Source: Notamacropus eugenii
Lineage: Eukaryota > Chordata > Mammalia > Diprotodontia > Macropodidae
NCBI RefSeq assembly: GCF_028372415.1
Contig: NC_092875.1
Location: 31,824,817-31,888,816, forward strand
Length of the DNA: 64,000 bases
Direction: 5' to 3'
Below are positions 36,266-48,639 of this stretch, in pieces. The position numbers and the translations under genes are program-made. Each line of letters opens with the position of its first letter. The first letter of the stretch is position 1. The notes beneath the pieces were generated by a model. That model saw only the letters and a program-made list of their open reading frames with translations. It was not told where the DNA came from and did not search any database.

Positions 36266-39085
36266 GCAATCAGCAAAAGGTATGGGCCTTCATAGGAAAC
36301 AAGCCTCCCCTAATCAAGCATCCCTCAGTAACCCCACCTGAAGCTTCTCAATGGACAGGGAAGATTTTTTAACTCATTACACACTCCCACACTGTTCATT
36401 GGGCAAAAGTTTCTGAAGACTTGGCTGCCACTAACACAGCTACTTCAAAAGCTTTCTGTTTGACCCCATGGAATCTCCACTTTGCTCCTAATTAGACTGC
36501 CACCTGGATAGGTTAGATTTTTCCTAATATTTTCCCAAATTATATTAGACTGGATGACTGTTTTACCCCATTTTTTTTATTGTTTGACACTCTGAAATTA
36601 AATTTGGATTGTTAAGTAATTTAGAGGGAAATTTGAGAGTCAAGTAATTTCCTGCTTTATGCTACCATCTTCAATAATTCTGTATTCTAACAGTTTAAAA
36701 AAAAAGTCAGCGTATTCAAAAGGGATGTGTCCCAAATGTCCTGGGGGAGAGTCCAAGTGATTTGAAGAGAATATGTGATTGAGGCAGATCAAGGATCCAT
36801 AGATAATTGAAGCAATTTAATTTGTGTTGTACACAGGATAGAGGGGAACAGGTACTAAAAGGAAGAGGGTGGGAAGGAGGCAGATTTTATTCCTTAATTT
36901 TAGAAAGACAAGGAGTATGATAGTCTTCTTTGATGTCAATTCAATACTTATCCTAGAAACCAGCAGAGAACATAAAGTGCTCTGCCAATGGTGACAAATT
37001 ATCTGTTCAGTTACTTAGGAAAAGTGGGTAATGGTAGTCTATCGCTGTGGAACAGACATGGCCGTGGCTGCCAGGATCCAACGAACTTAGAATTGGAGTT
37101 GTCCAGGGTAGACAACCAATGGGATTGTTATGTATCATATGTGATGATGGGGGAGAAAGAACATGGAAATATGGTGCCTTTTATTTCTTTCCATGAAAAC
37201 AAGAAGGGCTAAACCACAAAGACCTGAACTTCCTGGAAATGAATTGTACATTTTGGAGAAGGTTGTTGAATTAGCAAACCATTGATAATGGGGCACTTTT
37301 GATCCTGGGGGTTTATAGTCAGGGGAATGACAACTCCTGGTATTGACTATGCATGCACTCACAGGCACACACACTCCTCTTCTCAGTGCACTTGAACTGT
37401 ATCCTGACTGAATAGCTCAGAACGTAGGATAATCACTTCTAGCTGTTGTTCCTGTGATACTTGGGCCCTAGAACATAGTGTCCATTGTTTGGGACAGAAC
37501 TAATTTTTACCTTACAACAAAAAACCCAGATCCTTGAGCAAATGGTAATGATGCCTTTTTAATTCTGATGTTATATACAGTAAAAATAAACTAGGCTCTA
37601 TGAATGTTGTAAGGGGGAGAAAAAGGAAAATATGTTGGAGAGTTAGCATGAATCTCTCTTGTACTTGGTTTTCCATGCAGTATAAAAAGACTGGGGTCTG
37701 TAACCTCTCTAGGCACTAATGGGCTCTGCAGTTCCCCTACCACTATATATTGACAAGAACTTAAACCAGGAAGACCCACCACAAGAATTCTACAGCTGAA
37801 ACCTTGAAGGCTAGTTAGTCTATATTGGGCACCAAATATGGATGCCAAGTGTCTGAGCTCTCTTTACTCATTTGTGGGAAGAGAGACTATACCTCAACTC
37901 ACCAGTAACCTAGAGCTTCAAGTTCATGGCTAACCAGGTGGAAGAAACTGAGGACTGATTTTTTTTCCCTGCCAGAAATGAAGTTTAATGAAAGCTTCTA
38001 GATAATTTGACAGCTCATTTCATAAAGGTGCATTTCTCAATTCAAACAGGTCAAAATTTATACCTCTAAAATGTATCCAAAGTGTCAAGCAATTTAGCTT
38101 ATATATTATGAAATCTCGGACAGGAGACTCGTGGGAGGCTCCTCCCTCTGTCAGCAAGGACATATTGCTGTCAGAGAGAGAAGTATGGCCCCCACTGTCA
38201 AAGCAAGCAACTTTCCATAATGGGATATACTGGGTAAATAGTCATGGTACCTGTTGTTTTCTCATCTTAATAAAGAACTGAGAAAAAATCGGTTAAAGGG
38301 GCCAAGAAAAGTAGGTAAGAGGAAAACTCTGTACAAGAAGGTCAAAGAACAAATTATAGGACAGTATGATTTCACAATTATAATCGAGAAATATCTCAGA
38401 AGAATTCAGTGGTGTGTTAAGATTGGAAGTCAAGTTGATAATGATTTCCCTTCTTAGTGCAAGAAAGTGAGAAATATATCCCTTGGGGACTGTGAAAAGA
38501 TTTCCCTCCTGCTCCAAGATTCCTTAAAAATCAGAAGCAGAGAATTGAGGCCAAACTTTTCCAGTATTAGCTTCTCTGGTTGCTAAGTTACCTATGTTAA
38601 CAGGATTTTTACTGAACCGGTCTCTAACCTGGGAATGCTTGGAGCTGCACAAAGCAGGCCTAGGGAAAGGAAGTGCCAGTATCAAGTAGTTTAATTAATC
38701 GGTTTCAAAGTGAGGAATGTTTTCATAGCTGAAGTAAAAACACAGGTTATATACTTTCATAAGTGGGGAAGGAGGGAGGGAAGGTGGATTACAAACAAAT
38801 GATGAATCATTTCCCATGAGAAACCCACAAATCCCCAAATACAACAATTTTGGAGTCAAGTCTTTGGGAGTTGTGACCACCTCCCCTAGGGTACAGACCC
38901 AGAGTTCCGTGAAGGGAACAGGTTCTACCATCTTTGATTCACTTCACTTAAGGTCCAGTGATTGTGAGTGTGTTGTCAGAATTTTGATCAGTTTAAGCTG
39001 CATTGTGAGTTCTGACACTCAAGCCAGAGAGACAACTCTTGAGAAAATGAAATTATGAGTATACTCATGACACATATTCATTAAT
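36266..39085. other. Long stretch without recognised genes
   Basis: Open frames on both strands are short and not recognised. A region near 37,800-37,860 faintly resembles a retroviral primer-binding site on the minus strand, but no accompanying gag or pol sequence is seen. Nothing firm can be called. Confidence 0.35.
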
Positions 39086-39087
39086 AT

Positions 39088-42000
39088 GAAAATCAGCACC
39101 ACATTTGTATCTTAAAAAGAATTTGGTAGGATTCCTTCTTTGCCTATTTTCCCAAAGAATTTGTATAGTATTGGAAGAATTATTCTTTAAATATTTGGTA
39201 GAATTCACTTGCAAATTCTTCTAGTCTTGGAGGTTTTTTCTTAAGGAGTTCATTGAAGGCTTGTTCAATTTGTTTATTGAAATGGGGTTAAGTATTTTAT
39301 TTCCTCTTCTGTTAATCTGGGCAATTTATATTTGTGTAAATATTCATCCATTTCACTAAAATTGTAAATTTATTGGCATACAGTTGGGCAAAATAGCTCC
39401 TAATTATTGTTTCACTTTCCTCTTCATTGGTGGTGCATTCACCTATTTCATTTTTTATGCTGGTAATTTGGTTCTTTTTTAAATCAAATTAACCAAAGAT
39501 TAATCTGTTTTCTTGTATTTTTCATAAAACCAGCTCCTTAGTTTTATTCAATAATTTTTACTTCAATTTTATTAATCTCTCCTTTATTTCTAATTTGGTA
39601 TCTAGTTGGGTATTTTTAATGTGTTCTTTTTCTAGCTTTTTTAGTTGTATGCCCAATTCATTGATCTCTTCTTTCTCTATTCATGAAAGCCTTTAGAGAT
39701 ACAAAACTTCCCTTGAAAACCAATTTCACGCATCTCCTAAATTTCGGTGTGTTGTCTCATTGTTGTCATTCTCTTAAATGAAGTTAGAGTGTTTCTATGA
39801 TTCTTGTTTGACCCCCACTCATTTTTTTTAGGATTGGATTATTTAGTTTTTATTTTTAGTCTATCTTTTGATGACCACTTATTACCTGTAACTTTATTGC
39901 TTCATGATCTGAAAAGGATGTATTTAATATTTCTGCCTTTCTGTATTGGATTGTGAGGTTTTTGTGCCCAAATACATGGTCAGTTTTTGTGTTGGTGCCA
40001 TAAACCACTGAGAAAGGTATATTCCTTTCTATCCCCATTCAGTTTTCTCCAGAAGTCTACCATATCTAGCTTTTCTAAAATTCTATTCATCGCCTTACCT
40101 TCTTTCTTATGGTTAGATTTATCTAGTTCTGAGGGGGGAGGATGAAGTCCCCCACTAGTATAGTTTTGTTTTCTATTTCTTCCTATAACTCCCTTAACTT
40201 TTCCTCTAAGAATCTGGATGCTATACCACTTGGTACATATATGATTAATAATGATATTCATTGTCTACAGTACCTTTTAGCAGGATGAAATTTCCTTCCT
40301 GATCTCTTTTAATTAGATCTAATTTTGCTTTTGCTTTGTCTGACATAAGGATTTCTGCCCCCTGTTTTTTGTTTCTTGCTTCAATTGAAGCACTATATGG
40401 TCTACTCCAGCCTTTTACCTTGACTCTGTGAGTATCCCTCTCCTTCAAATGTGTTTCTTGTAAACAACATATTGTAGGATTATGGTTTTTAATCCACTCT
40501 ATGTGCTTCTGTTTTATGAGAGTTCATCCCATTCACAATTCTCAGTTATATTTACTATCTCTCTCCATCCTATTTTCTACTCTCCAGTCCCCGTTTATGC
40601 TTTTCTCCTTTCTCCCTTTTCCTCCTCACTTGTGTTTTGCTTCTGATCACTGCCTCCCTCAATCTGCCCTTCCTTCTATCTACCCCCTCTCTTTTCTTCC
40701 CCCTTTCCCCTCCTACTTCCTATAGGGGAAGTTAGATTTCTGTACTCGACTGTGTTACAATATTCTTCCTGAACCAAATCCTGTGACAGTAATACATGCC
40801 TGCCTCCTTTTCTTCTACTGGAATAGGTCTTTGTGCCATTTCGTGTGGTGTAATTTACCCCTTTCCATGTCCGCCTTTCCTCTTCTCCTGGTACAATTCC
40901 TTTTCACCCCCTTTTTTTTTATCATCACATCAAAACTAACTTATACCCACACGCTCTGTCCATGTATACCCCTTCTAAATGTGATAAAAATACAATTCTC
41001 AAGAGTTACATGTATTATTTTCCCTTGTAGAGATGTAAACAGTTTGCCTTTAGTGAATAACATGTTTGCTTTTTTGTTGTTTATCGTTTTATGCCTCTCA
41101 AGTCTTATATTTGAAGATTAAACTTTCTATTGAACTCTAGTCTTTTCATCAAGAAGGTTTGGAAGTCCTCTATTACATTAAATGTCCATCTCTTTCCCTG
41201 AAAGATTATGCTCAGTTTCACTGAGTAGTTGATAACTCGTTGTAATCCTAGCTCCTTTGCTTTACAGAATATTATATTCCTCCTCCAATCTTTTAATGTA
41301 GAAGCTGCAAGGTCCTATATAATCCTGACTGTGGCTCTATGATATTTAAATTGTTTCTTTCTAACTGCCTGCAATATTTTCTCCTTGATCTGATAATTCT
41401 GGAATTTGAATACAATATTCCTTGACGTTTTCATGTAGGTATCTCTTTTGGGAGGTGATTTAGTGGAATCCTTCAATGACTATTTTACCCTCTGGTTCTA
41501 GAACCTCAGGGCAATTTTCTTGATGATTTCTTGAAAGATGCTGTCCAGACTCTTTTTTCAATCATGACTTTCAGGTAAACCAATAATTCTTAAATTATCT
41601 CTCCCAAACCTATTTTCCAGGTCAGTTGTTTTTCCAATGAGGTATTTTGTTTTCTTCTATTTTTTCATTATTTTGTTTGATTCTTGATGTCTGAGTCCTT
41701 AGTTTCCACTTGCCCAATTCTAATTTTTAATGAACTGTTTTCAATGAGCTTTTGTAACTCCTTTTCCATTTGGCCCATTTTACTTTTTTAAGGAGTTCTT
41801 CGGTGAGTTTTTGCACCTTCTTTTCCATTTGGCCAATTCTACTTTTAAGGACTTGTTTTATACAGTCAATTTTTGTCCTTTTCCAGGCTATTGATTCTCT
41901 CTTGCATATGTCTCATGTCTTTTCCCCAATTTTTCTTCTACTTTTTGTTTGACTTTTAAAATCCCTAGTGAGCTCTTCTAAGAAGACTTTTTGGGCTTGA

Positions 42001-42545
42001 GACCAGTTCATATTCCATTTGAGGTTTTGGATGTGGGTTTATTAGCAATATTGGCCTCTTCTGAATTTGTGACTTGATCTTTCCTGTCCCCATAGTAAGA
42101 ATCTGTGGTCATTGTCCACTTTTGCTTTTGGCTCATATTTGCCTATTTCCTGTTTTTTAAAGTTAAGCTCCCCTGCTAGAGCACAGGGGGCACTGACCCA
42201 AGCTTCTTGTGCTGAGTCCTCAGGTGATGGCAACTGGAGGCTATAAGAGTCTGGCAGCTTACCTAGTGCTGAACTGGAGTCAGCAACACTGAAGCTCTTT
42301 GGGGGTACGAGAGGGGTATGGTCCCTGGAGGACAGCTGCTCTGAGGCACCAGAAGGTTTGGCTGCTGAAGGATGTTAACCTGTCTGGAGTTCTGCTTCCT
42401 GGAGTTGTACTGAAGCACCAGGAGGTGCCTATGCCAAGGCACTCCAGGGTACTGCCCTTTTGAGATGTGACAGATGGATCAGGACTCCACTCACTAGAGT
42501 TTGGCTGCAATGAGAGTAGTGAGCAGGATTTCAGAAGGGCTTTTC
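39088..42545 (-). repeat. Second LINE-1, antisense, 5' half present, 3' end missing
   Basis: On the minus strand it runs from a 5' UTR like that of the 27-kb copy (about 42,540-42,150, with 'gctctagcaggggagcttaa') through ORF1 (about 42,100-41,300) and the ORF2 endonuclease region (about 41,100-40,080) into the reverse-transcriptase region (40,080-39,088). The plus-strand block 'gatttatctagttctgaggg' at 40,117 parallels 22,469 in the other copy. It ends abruptly inside ORF2, so the ORF2 C-terminus and 3' UTR are lost. Open frames are all short. Confidence 0.85.
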
Positions 42546-44090
42546 CACTGTAGCTCTGAGTGTTTTTGTAGATGACATTTCTACATTGGTTGGATCAGGG
42601 GCTGAGTTGCATTTGAAGTTTCTAAAGAATGTGACTGTGAGACAAGATGGTAGGTCTCTGATGTCTTCTGAGTCAACCCCATATGTCCTTCAGCAGTTGG
42701 GAAAAGCGGGGAGGCAGAGAGTAAGAGTGCAATGAGCATGGAAAGAGTCTGTGGGGTTTGGGCTAGATGCTGAAATGCAACCTCTTGCCCTCAGTTGTTG
42801 CCAACCCATGAAAAATTTACAAGGGGATACACATCCTAAGTCATTCCAACACTGCAAGAAAAACAAGGGGAAACTGGAAATTTTGTGTTTTTTTTTCTTC
42901 ATTTCTGCCATTTGCTATTCACCCTGCCCAAATCGTTCCCCTGATGTCAAGAATTCCAAATTAGTTTGCTCAACTGCTCATGGCAATGAGAAATTTGATG
43001 ATAAAACTTAACAGTATTAATTAAGTACTTTATAGGCTCTCAGGAATATACCTGTTCTTATGAGTAGCTAGGATAGACTGCTTGGAATGCATTTCCCTAC
43101 CTTCTCATCTTTGACCCAGGATTAACTCTACCAGTCTGAAAAAGCAGCAAAGAATAGTTGATCTTTCTAGAAAATTTGACATAGGCTCCCTTACCAAGCA
43201 CCTGACGTTCTTCCTACAAAAGGAGAGAACTATTCAAGATCTTCTGAGACTTATTTTTCACATGAACATATAAATTCATGAGGAGATCCTTGCAAATTGG
43301 ATGCTTCTGGTCAGGAATAAAATGGAAAAAAGGTTATTTTCATTCAGTTCTATCCAGAAGTGAAATGGGTTCCATCTGGTATTTGGACTTAAACTCACTG
43401 GAAGCTTTCAAGTGCAGGGTGGGTGTTAGAAGTGAGCCCATCTAACAAGCCCCCAACAGTGAGAAACCATGCTCACCTTAAGCAAAGAACAATACCTGTT
43501 GTGAAATCAGAAAAGCTTTTATTGATCTTTACGTCCATTCCCCATGAATGGAACGGGTAGCCTTCCCAGTGAGGTTACAGGGTGACTACAGCACGTGTGG
43601 AAAGATGGGGTTTCTTATACTGTTTTCCTATCTTTGGATCTCCCACAATACCATCCTCTGACCATGTGACTCCATGTTCCCCTCTCTGATATGCCCTTCC
43701 TCACACAGCTGCTTGGGCCTGCGCATTAGTTTCTGACCTCTACCCTGTCCATGCTAGGTCATAACCCTTATCACCTAGGATTGTGGAAAACAGAATTTTT
43801 TTAAGATATATAATATTTTTTATTAAGTTCCACACAGCCAATTGATTCTCACAGAATGCTTTTCTTGATTTTTGCTGAACTCCTGTATCTGTAGTCAACC
43901 CATTCCTGCAATTCAATCAAGATTGGACAAATGGAGTCCCATCACAATAAGTCAACTCTTTTCTTGATAAATCTTATTGTCGTGAAATCTGATGTCTTAT
44001 CTCCTATTAAATTACTTCTCATTCTTGTACAAATTGTGTTCACTAAACCTGACCTTCTTTCAGTAACAGTACAATCTTTTTTACTTTTTG
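42546..44090. other. Non-coding stretch, nothing recognised
   Basis: No gene is supported. Open frames at 42690-43011 overlap on both strands. No clear repeat is seen. Confidence 0.35.
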
Positions 44091-44094
44091 TACA

Positions 44095-44222
44095 GTTGTC
44101 AGGTAGCTGGTGCAGCAGATAGAGCAGTGTTCCAATTGGGCCTCAGACACTTACTAGATGAGTGACCCTGGGTAAGTCACTTCACCCTGCTTGCCTCAGT
44201 TTCCTCATCTTCAGAGTCTGCT
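44095..44222 (+). repeat. tRNA-headed SINE, 3'-truncated, sense
   Basis: 'ggtagctggtgcagcagata', 'gggcctcagacacttactag' and 'accctgggtaagtcacttca' with 'cagtttcctcatcttc' match the head of the SINE at 19184. Confidence 0.75.
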
Positions 44223-44399
44223 TTTTTTATCTTACATTTAGCTCTTTTATAGCTGATTAATGGTCACCAGATGGAAATGAGAAGTTCCTGCTTATTTTTG
44301 ACTGAAAATGTAGGAGTTTATAAAGACTTTTTTAAGGGGCTGTAGTAAAGTAGATAAATAGGAAGGGAAAGGGAAGAAAAGAAAAATGTGAATCCATGT

Positions 44400-44910
44400 T
44401 CTTTTTGCTTTGGGTCAGCACTAACATAAGAACTATAACAAATTAATTAAATTGATGATTTTTCTGTTCAGTAAAGGGTGATGTTTATTATAATCTTAAT
44501 GCTATCTACATCCTTAATCTGTTACTAATTTAGCTAGGTAACTTCCTTAATCTTTATGAAAATATCATTAATTGCCTTAGGTATTACAAGCCATCTGCTT
44601 GAACCCATCATTGTATAGGTTCTTCCTGAAGCAGTCTGTTCATAGACATATATTATATCATTATACCCCTGTATGGCACAGAACATATAAGGGGTACTGC
44701 CATTTCTTCATAGACCTTTTCTGTAGTTTCATTGGTATGAAACACATGATCAAAACCAAAGGATTTTGTCCCATCAGTTTGAGAAATCGGTCTATCTTCA
44801 ATCTTCCAGGGAAACTGCGTAGCATCACCAAGGTCTTGTTCTCTACTGATGAGTGGCCGCACTCAAACACAGATCGTGACGGTGCCTTCATCCTCTATCC
44901 CAACCAGCCT
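44400..44910 (-). pseudogene. CENPE: CENPE processed pseudogene, 5' motor-domain fragment
   Basis: CENP-E is the kinetochore plus-end kinesin of about 2,700 residues. The minus strand here encodes its first 150 or so residues across several exons without introns. '[16 protein letters not shown]' matches the family N-terminus, and '[20 protein letters not shown]' and '[10 protein letters not shown]' follow. After a frame change come '[20 protein letters not shown]' and 'TMMGS', the kinesin P-loop region, and then 'VIPKAINDIFIKIKEV'. The start codon position reads ATA, a stop interrupts after 'TICV', and the P-loop lysine (GKT) is replaced by arginine. Similarity fades below about 44,400. No poly(A) tail was found. 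It is dead as a motor. Confidence 0.85.
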
Positions 44911-44939
44911 GGGAGAAAAAAATTGAAGATTTGAAGATG

Positions 44940-47243
44940 GAACGTTCTTGCCTCCCACAGTGGGTGACCTGCTATTCCCTGGGATGAAGCAAAGATTCTT
45001 TTTTGGGGCAGGAATTAGCTGAATTTAATGGCCTGAGATTCCCCACACATACCTCAAGTGTACAGTTGAGATTTGATACAAGCTAGGATAAGGAAAGCCT
45101 AAAAACACAGGAATTTACAGAAGATCTAATGAAGGATTTATCATTTCATTTTTCAGTTCTAAATCCTTTGATGCTTTCTTTCCATTATATTTGATGCTAT
45201 AGTTTTGGTTACCATGTTTTTTTTGACGTGTATAACATTGCTTCTTAAATGAGACACCCAAAAATAAACATAGGAATGAAGGTGACATTTTAGACTATCA
45301 GAAGCCAGCAAAAATGTCCCTCATGACACAACCCAAATATTGGAAATATCAAGGAAGCAAAGAAATTAACCAAGATAGTGGGTAGTTTACCCTAAGTTCA
45401 CCCAAGAGCATGCCTTGACCTATTCAAGAATTTATCAGGTTGGAAATTCAATGCTGATGTTACTATGGAGGTAGAGGAAGAAAGTAGCCCCTAGGCCTTT
45501 GGTATAAGGTTTAGTGCTTGGATTGCTGATGCCAAAGTCAGCGTTGGGATTCAGTGCAGGGTCTCAAAGCGTTCAGGAGGAGTGTCTGTCTCTCCCTTTT
45601 TTGAGTGTTATGAGTTCTAATGCTTACCAATGTCAAGATAATCTTGATCTAGAACCATGATGAATCCTGGTTGGAGTTGCCATGCATCTTCAGAATAACA
45701 AGTTCCCAGGTCCTTTGCACTTGCTATGCAGAAATAATATTCTTAGTAAATACTATTGAAATTGAGGATGAGGTTTCTGCATTCAAATGGTTGACCTTGG
45801 GAGACTATCAAATTGCAGAATAAACTTCAAACTATGTCTTGGCTGCTGTTTCGCCCTGTTAAATTCATATAGAGCTTGTCCCTTCATAAGTCCCTCAAAC
45901 CGTTTTGCTCATGGTCTAACATCATAAAGTCCTTCTTGGTCATATTGACTAGTTCCTGTTTGTTCCAAGGAGATTTGGAATTCTCAACACTTTGTTATGC
46001 AAAGCAAAAAGTGGTCCCCCATGAAATATTTTCAGGCAATACATTAGATTCGGTATCATAGTTCACTCTTCTCTTTCTGACAGAAAATGAAAATTTATAC
46101 CCTTTAGGCCATTTAATGGGACGAATTTATGACTCCTTGCCCTTGATATCAGCTATAGTTAATATCATTAAGGGAGATGTAAGCCCCAAGTTCAAGTTCT
46201 TTTTTTCCAACATTGGTACACAGCATTGCAAGGAAGTATTTGTGATTACTTCTCCTGGTCATAGATCTCATTGATCACTTTTAGACCAGCCCTTCTGTGA
46301 GATTTAATTTCCAAGATGAACATAGCCCTTTGTTTTTACTGGGTGACCTCCAACATTCATCCATCAGAGACTAGGATATTCCAGGACTTGATGACTTACA
46401 TTTGTCTCTAAGAGTGCAGTTGGTAAATACATATGCCTCTTTCCCAGGGTTCTGGGAATATGTTAATGCATAGTTGGCCAAAGTGATCCTAGATCATTCT
46501 CCCATTCGATTCCCATTTGATTTTCCCAATCACAATTCTCTCATTGTGATTGACTAGAATTGTACTATACCATGACTGTTTAGATTTCTGAGTTGATAAA
46601 CTCAAGTCTTTGGTGTTTGTTTTTTCTATGTTTGTTTAACCTACAATATGAGGATTCATATTCCTCAGTGGAGAGGAATATGAGGATTCATGTTCCTCAG
46701 TGGATTAGATGTTTCTGGAGCACATGAAAAGTCACCGAGAAAGGAACCTCCAAGGACTCAGTACCTTGCATGAGGAAGGACAAAGTCTGATCTCAGCTTA
46801 GAATTGTGGGAGACTCCCTTGACCAAACATTTGTACTGTTTTGAACTCTCTGGATCTCCAGGATCTATAAGGAGGAAAGGAATTGGATTATGACAGGAGC
46901 TCAGGCTGGAAAGACTGATTGGAGAAGGTATTCTCCTACTCCCCTTAAAAGAAAGACCTGAGAGCTCACATTGGACCTCCTAAGAAATTCATACACCAAA
47001 TAATCCAGGCTGTGACTCTTAGATTGTATGGAAAGAAACTGGCAAGAACAAAGAGAAACCTGGAGGTTACTACTTCTCTGGGAAGAATTAGAAAGCTGAG
47101 GGTTTTTTTCCTTTTCTGATGGCAAGATTTATAAAATAGAAACTTATTTTTGGGGCAGATGGGGAAACTCCAGATTTTCTTTTTTTTTTTTTTGTAGTGT
47201 CATTCACACTTGGGTCTGTATCTCTGAGAAATAGAAAAATTCT

Positions 47244-47297
<54 letters not shown>

Positions 47298-47330
47298 CAT
47301 GTTGTACATGGCAATGTTGCTTCCTGCCTT
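44940..47330. other. Stretch without recognised genes; TG microsatellite near end
   Basis: Open frames such as 45876-46061 (plus) are short and unrecognised. A (TA)n(TG)n tract lies at 47244-47294, and a T-run at 47180-47194 explains the open frames around it. The part 45,600-46,600 has a few moderately long open segments on the plus strand that I could not relate to any family. Confidence 0.35.
47244..47294. repeat. (TA)n(TG)n microsatellite
   Basis: Alternating TA then about 19 TG units. The similar short open frames on the two strands here are by-products. Confidence 0.9.
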
Positions 47331-47399
47331 ACCATTGCCCTCTATCTGTCCAGAATCAGGTTGCCAACTGACCAGCATTAAGATTGTTGTTGTCAATGA

Positions 47400-47670
47400 A
47401 GACTGAAGTTATCTCTTCAGAATATGCCATTATGGAACTCTGAATGCTAACTGAAATATGTAATTTTTTCACCTTTTCTATTTTTCTTTAAAAAATTCTA
47501 ACATAGAAATGTTTTACATGATTTCACATGTATAATTGATATTTCTTCTTGCCTTCTCCGTGGGTGCAGAAGGGGGTGAGAGAGGGAGAGAATTTGGAAC
47601 TCAAAATTTAAAAAGAATTTTTAAAAATAATAAACAGATTCTTTTGAAAAGTAAAAAAAATGAAATATGT
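47400..47670 (+). repeat. LINE-1 3' UTR, sense, with A-rich tail
   Basis: 'acatgtataattgatatttc', 'agagggagagaatttggaac' and 'tcaaaatttaaaaagaattt' match the 3' UTR of the L1 at 17815-18640. A-rich sequence near 47,655 ends it. Confidence 0.75.
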
Positions 47671-47952
47671 GAGTTGGTAGAAAATGTTAACATGGTAATA
47701 ACAGCAGAGAAGCTCTCACTAATGTATTGTGTTAAGGCTTTGTTTTTAGTTTAGATTGTGATAATTAAACCAGACGTACTTGTCACATCTCTAAAATGTG
47801 TTCTAAGATGCACTCAGATAGACTTTAAAAGGAATACCATAGTGGAGGTCACTCTGGGGACCAACACGGAAGGTGGTGGGCCTTTGTCCCTGACCTAAAA
47901 GAATCAGTGGACACTGCTGTCTTGTATAGTCAAGGGAGAAGCTGCTTTAATC

Positions 47953-48422
47953 TCAGTCACTCTCTTCTGACTTTGCAGATTCCAGGTCATCTCCTTGGCC
48001 TCTAAGTGTTTCTCAGATTAACTCTGCAATGGCTCTGTCTTCTCTAGCTTTTCTACTTTCTTAGCCACATCTCTCTTTAAGTCCCAATCTGATTTTCTGG
48101 GGGCAAGATTGGCCAAATCCACTTCCTCCATAATTGTTTCAGTCTTTGCTGCTCCTAGCTGATCTTCTGCTTTCTTTTCCACTGAGGCTGTTTTGACCTG
48201 AGGCACCTTCCTCTTCTTTAACTCCTCATCCTCAGGTACATAGTTCCCCAATTTGAGTTCCTTGTGTTTCTCATCTCCTTCCTTTTCTTTGAAGTCTTTA
48301 CTTTTTGGTTCCTGATCTTTCTTATTCTTGCATCCAGTCTTTTCTCTAAGCACCTAGAGCTGCTTTCTCTGAGGCAACCCCTCCTTTTCTAGACATCCCA
48401 TACCAGGTATCAGCACAACCAT
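47953..48422 (-). pseudogene. CCDC12: CCDC12 processed pseudogene
   Basis: CCDC12 is a small coiled-coil protein (about 166 residues) of the activated spliceosome, the relative of yeast Cwf18. The minus strand starts at ATG 48422-48420. After an early stop within the 'RKERLKALREKTG' equivalent it shows 'LREKTGCKNKKDQEP', 'KLGNYVPEDEELKKRKVPQ' and 'EEVDLANLAPRKSDWDLKRD'. A one-base change of frame follows 'KVEKLEKT', after which the C-terminal 'AIAELI' and a final Ser-Asp-stop at 47953 are recognisable. Length and order equal the whole family protein, with no introns. It is broken by at least two stops and one frameshift. The tail and target duplication were not found. Confidence 0.9.
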
Positions 48423-48494
48423 CTTGTTTCTCAATTCATAATACCAATTTTCTTAAAGTTTTGGAAGTCTCTAATTCCATCTACCTATCAATAG

Positions 48495-48625
48495 TTGTTT
48501 ATACTTCATTTTTGAAGAGGACCAATCAAGCTATCAGTCTTACTTCCTCTTCCAAAGTCAAAGTTTATTTGCAAGACAAAAGTCAAGATGACTGGAAATG
48601 ACTTGAAATACCACGGATGATCATG
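48495..48625 (-). repeat. RTE-type SINE 3' end fragment, antisense
   Basis: 'cttcatttttgaagaggacc' and 'gacaaaagtcaagatgactgg' resemble the reverse complement of the SINE tail at 29005-29215, with more divergence. Confidence 0.55.
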
Positions 48626-48639
48626 AAATCTTCGATATC

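Noticed and set aside
37800-37870. Possible retroviral primer-binding site on the minus strand
   Set aside because: Only a partial lysine-tRNA-like match; no gag, pol or paired LTR could be recognised nearby.
47088-47406. Open frames on both strands over 47.1-47.4 kb
   Set aside because: They run through the (TG)n microsatellite and a T-run; the His-Thr and Cys-Val repeats are translations of it.
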